Positions 37,941-45,667 of a stretch of DNA of 64,000 nt are shown here, piece after piece. Made by a program: the position numbers and the translations under genes. A model generated the notes under the pieces. The model was not told where the DNA came from, ran no database searches, and saw nothing but the letters and a program-made list of their open reading frames with translations. Within the stretch, counting starts at the first letter, position 1; every line of letters starts with the position of its first letter. The stretch covers positions 1 through 64,000 of the forward strand of contig NZ_ATXL01000002.1 of the NCBI RefSeq assembly GCF_000421665.1. The letters are read 5' to 3'. This DNA comes from Bavariicoccus seileri WCC 4188 (GTDB lineage: Bacteria > Bacillota > Bacilli > Lactobacillales > Aerococcaceae).

Positions 37941-38018
37941 AAAAAAGAACTAGCCCCTCATGATCAAGTTGCCTTGATGTCATAACTCCATGGTTATCAC
38001 TTCTTTGAGGTACTAGTT
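37941..38018 (-). terminator. Branched terminator between acpP and fabK
   Basis: On the minus strand an outer stem pairs AACTAG with CTAGTT and CCTCA with TGAGG. Two inner hairpins lie within it: ATCAAG-GCAA-CTTGAT, a GNRA tetraloop, and ATAAC/GTTAT. The outer 3' arm is followed by CTTTTTT. This looks like an intrinsic terminator with a three-way junction, directly upstream of the FabT box. Confidence 0.7.
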
Positions 38019-38035
38019 GTTTCAGTGACTAGAAG

Positions 38036-38269
38036 TTATTTAGTGGCTTCTTTATCAACAAATGCGACTAAATCGTTAACTGTAATCAATCCTTCTTCAG
38101 TATCGATTACGATATCGAATTCGTCTTCAATGTCATTGATGATTTGGAAAAGATCCAAGCTATCTGCATCTAAGTCATTTTCAAAGTTTGTTTCAGGCTT
38201 TACAGCTGTTTCTTCTACGTCTAATTGATCTACGATGATAGTTTTGATTTTATCGAAAGTTGTTGTCAT
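38036..38269 (-). CDS. acpP: Acyl carrier protein
   Basis: A 77-residue carrier that holds growing acyl chains on phosphopantetheine. The modified serine is in DADSLDLFQ. The ATG at 38269 has GGAGGT nine bases upstream; an in-frame ATG five codons earlier overlaps that site. AcpS, encoded at 40720, is the enzyme that adds the cofactor. Confidence 0.96.
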   Translation of the reverse strand: MTTTFDKIKTIIVDQLDVEETAVKPETNFENDLDADSLDLFQIINDIEDEFDIVIDTEEGLITVNDLVAFVDKEATK

Positions 38270-38284
38270 AATAATGACCTCCAT

Positions 38285-38565
38285 ATATTTGTATGATTAC
38301 CTACTTGATTTGTCTTAATTGATTTGTCTTACTTGCTTTATTCTTGTTTATTTTTCTTTTGACTTATTGTTCTGAGTTTTGTTCTGAATTATTGTTCTGA
38401 ATTATCGAACTGAGTAGTTGTTTTGACTTATTGTATGAGTAGTTTTATTAACTTATTTCTCCAGTTGAAAATTTGTATCAACTGCCTCTATTTCATCAAC
38501 GGTCACTACGGTATCTACTGTATCAACGCTATTAACGGTATTTACTATAGAAATGATAAACGACT
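38285..38565. repeat. Repeat-rich leader of acpP
   Basis: The gap 38270-38647 is mostly low-complexity repeats: GATTTGTCTTAATT and TTATTGTTCTGA-like units to about 38450, then ACTACGGTATC/AACGGTATTTAC units near 38500-38545. It also holds the FabT box at 38611-38635. It would form a long acpP mRNA leader. The short plus-strand open frame at 38423-38611 lies within these repeats and is not credible as a gene. Confidence 0.6.
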
Positions 38566-38610
38566 ACTCATACTCAATGTTCTTTTTCTGATGCACTATC
38601 ACTACTGCTA

Positions 38611-38635
38611 AATTAGTTTGAATATCAAACTAATT
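38611..38635. promoter_or_regulatory. FabT box upstream of acpP
   Basis: A perfect 25-bp palindrome: AATTAGTTTGA, ATA, then the complementary arm. It lies 13 bp past the fabH stop codon and about 340 bp before acpP. It matches the boxes at fabT and fabK and suggests a separately regulated promoter for acpP, but no convincing -35/-10 pair was found beside it. Confidence 0.82.
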
Positions 38636-38647
38636 AAAGGCGAAAAA

Positions 38648-39622
38648 TTACACGAGGGTGACAATACTCCCCCAGTTCAAACCGCCACCGAAGCCAACAA
38701 ACACCACCAATTGCTTGCCTTCTAGTGTTATAATTCCGTCTTTGACGACTTTATCCAGTAACAAAGGAATGCTTGCGGCAGATGTATTAGCTACGTCATC
38801 GATGTTGGACAGAAATTTATCCTCTGTTATACCTGTTTTTTTGCTAATCATCCCTAATAATCTTTTATTGGCCTGATGTGCAAGAACATAATCGATAGCT
38901 TTTATAGATTGTCCCGCTTTAGAAATGGTCGATAAGATATTTTTAGGAACTTCTCGACTAACAAAATTAAAAATACCTCTGCCATTCATCTCAAGTTTCG
39001 CTTGTTCAAGAGGTGCTTTCAAATCCTCACCATGCGCGCCGTCGCTACTAATCGACTCTGCATAAACTAGAGCATCAGAAGCCTCGACTAAGACACACCC
39101 AGCCCCATCTCCAAAAAGACAAGCAGTTGAACGGTCTGTCCAGTCTAAAATATCTGACATCTTCTCGACTCCGATAACAAGACCACGCCCGTAAGTGGGT
39201 GTTTTTAACAAACCATTAGCGACACTTAATGCGGCAATAAAGCCATTGCAAGCAGCAGAAATATCAAGACAAAAGACTTGTGTGATACCAAGTCTAGCTT
39301 GGATAAGATTGGCAATTCCGGGACTTGAACTTTTATGAGACATGGTAGCGACAATGATAAAGTCTATTGTTTCTCCACAATTGACTTTATCGGTCAAATC
39401 ACTATTATCATTTTTATCAACCACTGTACCTATTGAGTTGAAAAAAAGATCTTCGACAGCTTTATAAGCCATACTCTCGATCGAATCACCTTTTGCAACA
39501 TGCCTCTTTTTAATGCCAGTCCTTTTTTGGATCCACTCATCAGAAGTATCTAAATATTCTGCTAAGTCATCATTAGTCACTATCGTGTCAGGGAGATACG
39601 ACCCTGTTTTTACAATACGCAC
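38648..39622 (-). CDS. fabH: 3-oxoacyl-ACP synthase III FabH
   Basis: A 324-residue enzyme that starts fatty acid synthesis by condensing acetyl-CoA with malonyl-ACP. The catalytic triad is in DISAACNGF (Cys125), LAHQANKR and ANTSAAS. Residues about 62-84 form a polar insertion not found in typical FabH, where the region is shorter. The start is GTG with AAGGAAGTGA upstream. Confidence 0.95.
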   Translation of the reverse strand: MRIVKTGSYLPDTIVTNDDLAEYLDTSDEWIQKRTGIKKRHVAKGDSIESMAYKAVEDLFFNSIGTVVDKNDNSDLTDKVNCGETIDFIIVATMSHKSSSPGIANLIQARLGITQVFCLDISAACNGFIAALSVANGLLKTPTYGRGLVIGVEKMSDILDWTDRSTACLFGDGAGCVLVEASDALVYAESISSDGAHGEDLKAPLEQAKLEMNGRGIFNFVSREVPKNILSTISKAGQSIKAIDYVLAHQANKRLLGMISKKTGITEDKFLSNIDDVANTSAASIPLLLDKVVKDGIITLEGKQLVVFVGFGGGLNWGSIVTLV

Positions 39623-39650
39623 AGTAAGTGGTCACTTCCTTTATAACGAG

Positions 39651-40097
39651 TTAAATTTTGATCTCGCTAAGATAGTTCGATAAACTTTTCAAAGCTCCCA
39701 GTAAAGCACTAACTTCCGGATCATCCAAATCAGTAATGATTCGTTTGACCATCGTCCGGTGAAACTTGTCATGCAATCGATACAATAATCTACCACGGTT
39801 AGTCAACTTCAGATTGACAACCCGTCGATCCTTCTCTTGCCTAACCCGTAAGACATAACCTTTTTTGACTAAGGTATTAACAGATACCGTCAAGGTTCCA
39901 ACTGTGACATGTAATTCCTTAGCTACTTGGGAAGTTCGTTTATCGCCATATAAACCAATGGCAGCAATCGTATGCATCTCTTTCATCGACAAGTCATGAA
40001 AATCACTCTCTTTCAGTGAAGTTTCTTCAATTCTCAACATCTCGTCGAATACATGCACTAAGTAGTTGTTAACATCCTTAAACTGCGGTTGCTCCAT
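39651..40097 (-). CDS. fabT: Fatty acid biosynthesis repressor FabT (MarR family)
   Basis: A 148-residue winged-helix regulator with the MarR wing region RVRQEKDRRVVNL. It represses fatty-acid genes when bound to long-chain acyl-ACP. It heads the locus and has a perfect FabT box over its own promoter. The ATG at 40097 follows GAGGTG; three upstream residues are excluded. Unlike in streptococci, no fabM lies upstream. Confidence 0.92.
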   Translation of the reverse strand: MEQPQFKDVNNYLVHVFDEMLRIEETSLKESDFHDLSMKEMHTIAAIGLYGDKRTSQVAKELHVTVGTLTVSVNTLVKKGYVLRVRQEKDRRVVNLKLTNRGRLLYRLHDKFHRTMVKRIITDLDDPEVSALLGALKSLSNYLSEIKI

Positions 40098-40138
40098 CGT
40101 TTTCACCTCTAATACGTCTCCCTCCTTACCTCTCAGAA

Positions 40139-40163
40139 AAATACTTTGATAATCAAAGTATTT
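40139..40163. promoter_or_regulatory. FabT box over the fabT promoter
   Basis: An 11-bp-arm palindrome AAATACTTTGA, TAA, then the complementary arm, lying three bases past the -10. A bound FabT dimer would sit on the transcription start, giving autorepression as known for FabT. Confidence 0.9.
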
Positions 40164-40165
40164 AT

Positions 40166-40194
40166 ATCATAACGAACGCTTTTCTAACCGTCAA
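40166..40194 (-). promoter_or_regulatory. Promoter of fabT-fabH
   Basis: TTGACG (40194-40189) and TATGAT (40171-40166) with 17-bp spacing on the minus strand, immediately before the FabT box. Confidence 0.82.
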
Positions 40195-40484
40195 CCCTTT
40201 TTCAGCTTAAAAATATCATCTAAAAAAATGGACAACCCTCAAAATAGAACATCAAGATACCAAAATAATTCCATTTAACCACTAGCACTTGTATAATCAA
40301 ACAAAAGAAAAACCGATATCATCGCACTTTTTACAGGCTTACCTTTACCGAGAAAAACAGAACAGCGTCATAAATGACTATCAAAAACACTGTTATTTTT
40401 TAGAGATTACATCTTAAAATGAAAATGTTAAAATTATCTTAAGAGGTATTTTTTAAATGTTTTCTATAAAAATATATCTCTATA

Positions 40485-40665
40485 TAATAGAAGCTCTCTA
40501 CTATATAGTAGCAGTATAGTAGAAGCTCTTTATATAATAGAAGCATAGGGCCTTAATAATAGAAACATAGATGACCTAAAAGATTTGGTTTGACCTATCT
40601 TGTTAAATACACCCACGTAAACGACACTCATGTTAACGACACTCATATTAAATACACTCTTAGTA
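40485..40665. repeat. Repeats upstream of acpS
   Basis: TATATAATAGAAGC-like units (40490-40550) and then three 15-bp units of the GTTAACGACACTCAT type (40614-40660). The gap 40195-40719 shows no gene; the low-complexity DNA makes promoter calls unreliable there. Confidence 0.65.
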
Positions 40666-40719
40666 GAAGATAACTAAACAATGTCAATAAAGCTTAATGA
40701 CAGATATAAGGAGCATCTC

Positions 40720-41061
40720 ATGGAAATAGGCAGTGATATTATCGAAATAGACCGCATAAAACAAGCTCAAGAAAAACAAGCTAAATTTGTTGACCGAGTT
40801 CTTACTCCAGCTGAACTTGACCTCTACAAAGAATTAAAAGGACATCGAAAATATGAATTCTTAGCAGGGAGATTTGCTGCCAAAGAAGCCTTTGCGAAAG
40901 CTTATGGCACTGGCATCAGTGGTAAACTTTCTATGTTAGACATTGAAATCTTACCGGGAGAGTATGGCAAGCCAGTAGTGAGCTCTCCTTACACTGGTGA
41001 GCAAAAGGTCACTATTTCGCATTCCAATGATCTTGCAATAGCAGTTGTGATCTTAAATTAA
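40720..41061 (+). CDS. acpS: Holo-[acyl-carrier-protein] synthase
   Basis: A 113-residue enzyme that transfers phosphopantetheine from CoA to the ACP serine. The metal-binding residues are in GSDIIEIDRI and the conserved RFAAKEAFAKA, and TISHSNDLA is near the end. The ATG at 40720 follows AGGAG; the longer frame is rejected. It is slightly shorter than the family norm. No alanine racemase gene follows, although that is the common neighbour. Confidence 0.93.
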   Translation: MEIGSDIIEIDRIKQAQEKQAKFVDRVLTPAELDLYKELKGHRKYEFLAGRFAAKEAFAKAYGTGISGKLSMLDIEILPGEYGKPVVSSPYTGEQKVTISHSNDLAIAVVILN

Positions 41062-41062
41062 A

Positions 41063-41106
41063 AGAGGCCGTTCCACAAGTTCTACACTTGTGGTCGATCT
41101 CTTTTT
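41063..41106 (+). terminator. Terminator of acpS
   Basis: CCACAAGT and ACTTGTGG form the main stem, extended by a GAG/CTC base, and are followed by CTCTTTTT on the plus strand, directly after the acpS stop. Confidence 0.9.
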
Positions 41107-41240
41107 AACAGTGTTTTAACACTGCTTTATTAGTAACTTCTTCATCTATCAGTTAAGTTTTAAGTATGCCTCTCTGGAGAAAGACAAATTCTTTGCAAGC
41201 TCATCGTATATCTTAAAGATAACCGCTAGTAAAACGACCT

Positions 41241-41669
41241 CTAGATAAAGAATGCCACTCCTATCACTATCACAATCAATACGGCAGTAATAATAATCCC
41301 TTTTGTGAGGAAGCGGTTATACCGTCTAAGGCGTTCGTTCGATTCAAATCGTGATCTAGGCTTTTTATGACGCTTAAAAAAGCTTTCAGACTTTTTATCC
41401 TCATCTTCTCGTTCTTCTAGATAGCCATCCTCATCATCTAACTGATCTCTATCCTCAAATCGGCTACTATCTTCATAATGCTGTCTACTTTTATAACCAC
41501 TATCATAGTTGTCCTCATAGATATCATCATAGCCGTCGTCATAAACATCATCAGAATCACTACCATCATTTCTACGGTATTCAACCTCTTCTTTAGATTG
41601 TTTCAGAGCACGTTGTTTTTCTTTTTTTGCTCTTCTAATATCTTCTCTCGTCAGTAATGGTTTACCCAT
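41241..41669 (-). CDS. Acidic, tyrosine-rich tail-anchored membrane protein of unknown function
   Basis: A 142-residue protein. A basic N-terminus (RRAKKEKQRALKQ) is followed by a disordered Asp/Tyr-rich stretch (about residues 35-75, repeats of the YDDGYDDIYEDNYDSGY kind), a basic patch (about 95-118) and one C-terminal transmembrane segment (about 122-141). The start follows AGGTGAT. It lies just downstream of nudF, within 50 bp, so the two are probably one operon. I do not recognise a family with known function. Confidence 0.75.
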   Translation of the reverse strand: MGKPLLTREDIRRAKKEKQRALKQSKEEVEYRRNDGSDSDDVYDDGYDDIYEDNYDSGYKSRQHYEDSSRFEDRDQLDDEDGYLEEREDEDKKSESFFKRHKKPRSRFESNERLRRYNRFLTKGIIITAVLIVIVIGVAFFI

Positions 41670-41719
41670 TTAAATCACCTCCATTGATCAACTGCTTTCT
41701 ATTTAAAGCACTACTAATG

Positions 41720-42334
41720 TCATTTTTGTACCCTCAATCGTTTATTTGTCCAATAGTCATAAGCAAATTGTGTTTTATTATCAATAATGACCCCATCCAC
41801 CATCAATTGATGAAGTTGGTCATAAGTCAACCAACCGACATCTAAAAATTCATCCTCATCTGCTGCTTTCGACCCTTCTTTTAAGTGTAACCCACTAGCC
41901 TCATAGAAGGTCAATAATTCGTTGGAATAGCCACATGTCAAAGCCGTCGTCCTTAATTCTTTCCAACGATCTGCTATATAATGCGTCTCCTCTTCTAGTT
42001 CCCGTTTCACGGTGACAAGTGGACTGGCATCTTCTGGATCTTTTTTCCCTGCTGGTATTTCAATCAAACATTTATCAAAAGGTTTTCGAAATTGTTTCAC
42101 TACTAACAATTGATCCTGATCATTAAAGGCAATCACTGCACCAGCGCCAGGGTGAAGAACGAGTTCTCTGGTACTTTCTTTGCCGTTTGGCAGAGTAACT
42201 GTATCGATGACAACATCTAAAAACTTTCCTTTAAAAATCTGTTCCCTTTTCAGTGTTTTTTCATAGAACTTTTCATCATCCGTTTTGCTTGCGATTAAAT
42301 CATTTTTATAAAACACATGCTCTTCTTTTGTCAT
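41720..42334 (-). CDS. Nudix hydrolase, ADP-ribose pyrophosphatase type
   Basis: A 204-residue protein that hydrolyses ADP-ribose or related nucleoside diphosphates. The Nudix helix appears as VKRELEEETHY, with the catalytic glutamates kept but the usual final glycine replaced by histidine, and the first part (AGKKDPEDASP) about one residue longer than the standard spacing. The ATG at 42334 follows GAGGAAAA; the longer open frame is rejected. Confidence 0.87.
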   Translation of the reverse strand: MTKEEHVFYKNDLIASKTDDEKFYEKTLKREQIFKGKFLDVVIDTVTLPNGKESTRELVLHPGAGAVIAFNDQDQLLVVKQFRKPFDKCLIEIPAGKKDPEDASPLVTVKRELEEETHYIADRWKELRTTALTCGYSNELLTFYEASGLHLKEGSKAADEDEFLDVGWLTYDQLHQLMVDGVIIDNKTQFAYDYWTNKRLRVQK

Positions 42335-42374
42335 CACGTTTTCCTCACTCGTCTTTAGTTTTCTAGTTATGCGA

Positions 42375-42490
42375 TTCCTACTATTTCTTCTATTCTTCAC
42401 TTTCTTCTACTGCTTCTATTTCTTCAGTTCTATCTATTACTTCTATTCTTTCTATTACTTCTTTTTCTACAATTTCTTTTTCTATTTATA
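42375..42490. repeat. Pyrimidine-rich degenerate repeat
   Basis: A run of TTCTTCTATT, TTCTATTACTTC and TTTCTATTAC units upstream of nudF. The gap 42335-42634 between the diverging nudF and xpaC-like genes holds this tract and no gene. Confidence 0.6.
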
Positions 42491-42634
42491 AGCACGTTTC
42501 TCTTTAAGAATACGCAACCACTAGGGTTTTGACAACTAACTTTGTAAAAGTTTTAGATAAATCGTGCTTAAGTCTTATACATTTTAGCCTTAACATTGAT
42601 ATACTGTTACTATAGAAAGAGAGGAGACTCGCCC

Positions 42635-43510
42635 ATGAAGTCAACTGATCTCAATAATAAAACTGACAACAAGCAACAAGATCCTTATTCTCTGAAGAAT
42701 TATTCCTTGGTATGGACAAGTGTTATGATTGGAATGATAATGGGATTTCTCGTAATGGCGATCATGTCCGGTATCGGTGGATTTTTTAACGGTGCTATCA
42801 TTGTAACTGGAAGTGTTTTATTCAGTTATATCGGTGGTTGGATCACCTTGAGACAATTCAATAAACCTAGTCATAAACGTTTTTCACTGAAACGTAATAA
42901 GCGACAGAATGACTTGCCTCCCCTCTCTCCATCAAAGAGAGCATTTTATGAAGAGCAAGGGCTTGATGAGAATGATATCGTTTTTTTCAGAAGGCAAATG
43001 GCCAAAACAAAAGAACAAGTCATTGCACTTGAACAAACAACTCGTCGGTCGACCAAATTAAAAGCAGTCATGACAAGATATGACTTGTTCCCGATCTTGA
43101 AAGACTATTTCAATGAGATCACCATGGCACCAAAACGACTATACGAAGTTGAAGCCTTATTGTATTCTTACATTCCTTCTTTGCTAGAAATCAGTGAAAA
43201 ATATTTAGACATTGAAAAACATGTCAGCAAATCAAAGGAAACTTTTCAAACAATGACTGATAGTATCGAAACCGTTGAAGCCTTATGTGCTAGTGTACAA
43301 CGGTCATATCGGGAATTCATGTCGGATGACATTGACGATATCACAATTGACTTACAGCTCGCTAAAGAGCGATTAGAACAAGATAAACAATTACTGGAAA
43401 TGTCAAAAGAAGAAAAACGTGCAGTTCCAGACATGGCTTTACGTGAACTCGAAGAAAGTTTAAAAAAGGAAAAAGCAGCTGTATCTGCTCAAGACTTCGA
43501 TGCTTTTTAA
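42635..43510 (+). CDS. XpaC-like membrane protein (5-bromo-4-chloroindolyl phosphate hydrolysis family)
   Basis: A 291-residue protein with two N-terminal transmembrane segments (about residues 25-50 and 54-72) and a cytoplasmic helical domain (about 95-285) with coiled-coil content. It matches the XpaC family, whose real activity is uncertain despite the name. The ATG at 42635 follows GAGGAG. It precedes a TelA-like gene, a conserved pairing in Firmicutes that suggests joint function in envelope or anion stress. Confidence 0.8.
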   Translation: MKSTDLNNKTDNKQQDPYSLKNYSLVWTSVMIGMIMGFLVMAIMSGIGGFFNGAIIVTGSVLFSYIGGWITLRQFNKPSHKRFSLKRNKRQNDLPPLSPSKRAFYEEQGLDENDIVFFRRQMAKTKEQVIALEQTTRRSTKLKAVMTRYDLFPILKDYFNEITMAPKRLYEVEALLYSYIPSLLEISEKYLDIEKHVSKSKETFQTMTDSIETVEALCASVQRSYREFMSDDIDDITIDLQLAKERLEQDKQLLEMSKEEKRAVPDMALRELEESLKKEKAAVSAQDFDAF

Positions 43511-43558
43511 TCCTTCACCACTGAGAATATCATTAAAGCTACACTAGTCGTCTTAATT

Positions 43559-43595
43559 ATGGTATTTTGGATTTAATAATAAACCGAAATACCAT
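43559..43595. promoter_or_regulatory. Inverted repeat between the xpaC-like and telA-like genes
   Basis: ATGGTATTT and AAATACCAT are perfect 9-bp arms extended by a GG/CC pair inside. No T run follows on the plus strand, so it is not a typical terminator. It could be an operator or a weak stop between the genes. Confidence 0.35.
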
Positions 43596-43769
43596 TACTC
43601 ATATACTCTTCACCTTAATCCTTTTACCCTGATCCCATCACTGTCATAACATCAAGACAATATATCAGCATACGACAGGTGCATAAAATTACGCCAGATA
43701 CATCAACAGACATTAGGATGTCACTATAACTTAAGGAAGTAACAACTCAACCTATTAGGAGGTTTCTCT

Positions 43770-45014
43770 ATGGCAAATAACGATATTTCAAACCAACTGA
43801 CACCAGACAATCAAGATCATACCTCAAACGGAGGACAGTCAAATGATGTTGACGCCCTCTTATCAAATCCCTTTGGAGATCCAAACGATACAACGGCTGA
43901 TTTTACGCCAAAAAACCTTGATCTAGATTCAGGAGATGAAGCGCCAAAATCAAAATTGATCGATACATTGACTGAAGAACGGCAACAGCAAGCACGTGCA
44001 TTAGCAAAACAAATCGATGAATCTAATCCGCAAGCTATCATCACTTATGGAGCTGCCGCACAAAAGCAACTGAGTGAATTTAGTCAACAAATGTTACTCC
44101 ATGTTCAAAATAAGGACACCGGAGAAATCGGTGAATCCCTCACTGAATTAATGTTCAAATTGAATGAGACTGATCCAAAAGAATTAGCGGCAGCAGAAAA
44201 TAATGTCCTAAAAAAATGGTTTGGGAAGGCAAAACAATCGGTCTACCAAATGACTGCTAAGTACCAACAAGTAGGAACACAAGTCGACAAGATTGCTTTA
44301 AAACTCAAGCAGTCAAAATCTGGTCTGATGAATGACAATCGAACACTCGAACAAATTTATCAAAAGAATAAAAACTTCTATGAAGCATTGAATGTTTACA
44401 TTGCTGCTGGCGAAGTAAAACTTGAGGAACTAGAAACAGTCACAATCCCTCAAGCCGTTTCTAAGACCACTGGATCTAAAAATCAAATGGATGTCCAAGT
44501 TGTCAGTGATTTACGGGCCTTTGCGGAGCGATTAGATAAACGAAATCATGACTTAAAATTGACAAGGCAAATGACGATTCAACAAGCACCACAGATTCGT
44601 TTAATCCAAAACACTAACCAAGCACTAGCGGAAAAGATTCAGTCCTCTATCACGACTGCAATTCCACTTTGGAAAAATCAAATTGCTATTGCAATGACCT
44701 TGTTCCGTCAACGTGATGCTGTAGCGGCACAACGTCAAGTCTCTGAAACAACCAACGACCTGATGAAACGAAACTCAGAAATGTTGAAGCAATCCTCTAT
44801 TGAAACTGCCAAAGAAAACGAACGTGGCATCATTGATATCGAGACTTTGCAAAAGACGCAAAACGACTTGCTAGAAACGCTTGAAGAAACAGTCCGTATC
44901 CAACAAGAAGGTAGACAAAAACGTCGGTCAGCAGAAAAAGAGCTCGGTGTCATGGAAAATCAATTGAAACAACAATTGCTCTCAATCAGTAGACGCGAGC
45001 AGAGTGGTCAATAA
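43770..45014 (+). CDS. TelA-like toxic anion resistance protein
   Basis: A 414-residue cytoplasmic helical protein of the TelA family. The first 65 residues are acidic and disordered; the rest is alpha-helical with coiled coils (for example [20 protein letters not shown]). Members are linked to tellurite tolerance and cell-envelope antimicrobial response, but the biochemistry is not known. AGGAGG precedes the start. Confidence 0.88.
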   Translation: MANNDISNQLTPDNQDHTSNGGQSNDVDALLSNPFGDPNDTTADFTPKNLDLDSGDEAPKSKLIDTLTEERQQQARALAKQIDESNPQAIITYGAAAQKQLSEFSQQMLLHVQNKDTGEIGESLTELMFKLNETDPKELAAAENNVLKKWFGKAKQSVYQMTAKYQQVGTQVDKIALKLKQSKSGLMNDNRTLEQIYQKNKNFYEALNVYIAAGEVKLEELETVTIPQAVSKTTGSKNQMDVQVVSDLRAFAERLDKRNHDLKLTRQMTIQQAPQIRLIQNTNQALAEKIQSSITTAIPLWKNQIAIAMTLFRQRDAVAAQRQVSETTNDLMKRNSEMLKQSSIETAKENERGIIDIETLQKTQNDLLETLEETVRIQQEGRQKRRSAEKELGVMENQLKQQLLSISRREQSGQ

Positions 45015-45191
45015 TCATATTCTTTTACTTTAAATATGTTCTCTTTTATAATTAGTGTATAGTTGATAGCATCCCTATACGATATTTCTGAGCTTATCTC
45101 TCTTGAGTAGTCGTGTTGTGGCAATGCGAGTCAATTAGTCGTCATCAGTTTTGTTGACGATATTAGAAAAAAATTAAAGGAGGAATTATTT

Positions 45192-45440
45192 ATGGGTTGG
45201 TTATGGTCTTTAATTGTTGGTGGCGTTATCGGATGGGCAGCAGGCGCAATTCTAGGAAAAGATATTCCTGGAGGTATTATTGGTAATATTGTTGCAGGAA
45301 TGTTAGGTTCTTGGGTTGGTGGAGCTTTACTACCAGATCTTGGACCTGTAATAGGTGGCTACACTGTCATTCCAAGTCTACTAGGTGCTATTATTTTGAT
45401 ACTCGTTGTAAGTTGGATCCTAAAAGCAACCAGTAAGTAG
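45192..45440 (+). CDS. GlsB/YeaQ/YmgE-family small membrane protein
   Basis: An 82-residue protein with three hydrophobic glycine-rich segments (WSLIVGGVIGWAAGAILG, a GGIIGNIVAGMLGSWVGG region, and a C-terminal helix). This is the transglycosylase-associated protein family, often induced by envelope stress in Gram-positives. The start follows AGGAGG. Its role is unknown in detail. Confidence 0.87.
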   Translation: MGWLWSLIVGGVIGWAAGAILGKDIPGGIIGNIVAGMLGSWVGGALLPDLGPVIGGYTVIPSLLGAIILILVVSWILKATSK

Positions 45441-45477
45441 ATTTTTTTCAGCAGCTTACTTTTAATTACCCATCATC

Positions 45478-45548
45478 TCGTTAGCGCCTAGTTAACAGCT
45501 TGTTAGCATCCAGTTAGCGTCTAGCTAGCATCTAGCTAGCAAATAGTT
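45478..45548. repeat. Tandem repeat of about 11 bp upstream of the DUF368 gene
   Basis: Units such as TAGTTAACAGC, TAGCTAGCATC and CAGTTAGCGTC of 10-11 bp are repeated about six times. No gene or terminator is seen in this part of the gap. Confidence 0.75.
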
Positions 45549-45604
45549 AATAAATTATAAAGTTTACCCAATCTATCATGATCTATGATAATATGGGGTC
45601 AACG

Positions 45605-45633
45605 TCGGAAAAAGACGAAATGTTTTTTTCCGA
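45605..45633 (+). promoter_or_regulatory. Hairpin in the DUF368 leader
   Basis: TCGGAAAAA and TTTTTCCGA are perfect 9-bp arms around an 11-base loop, downstream of a TTTACC/GATAAT promoter-like pair near 45565. It may act as a weak terminator or attenuator before the DUF368 gene. Confidence 0.4.
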
Positions 45634-45667
45634 TATTTTATTGTCAAAAATGCGAGGGGTTATTACA

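Noticed and set aside
38423-38611. Plus-strand open frame of 62 codons in the acpP leader
   Set aside because: It lies in repetitive low-complexity DNA, has no ribosome site of note, and gives a Tyr/Asn-rich peptide with no recognisable features.
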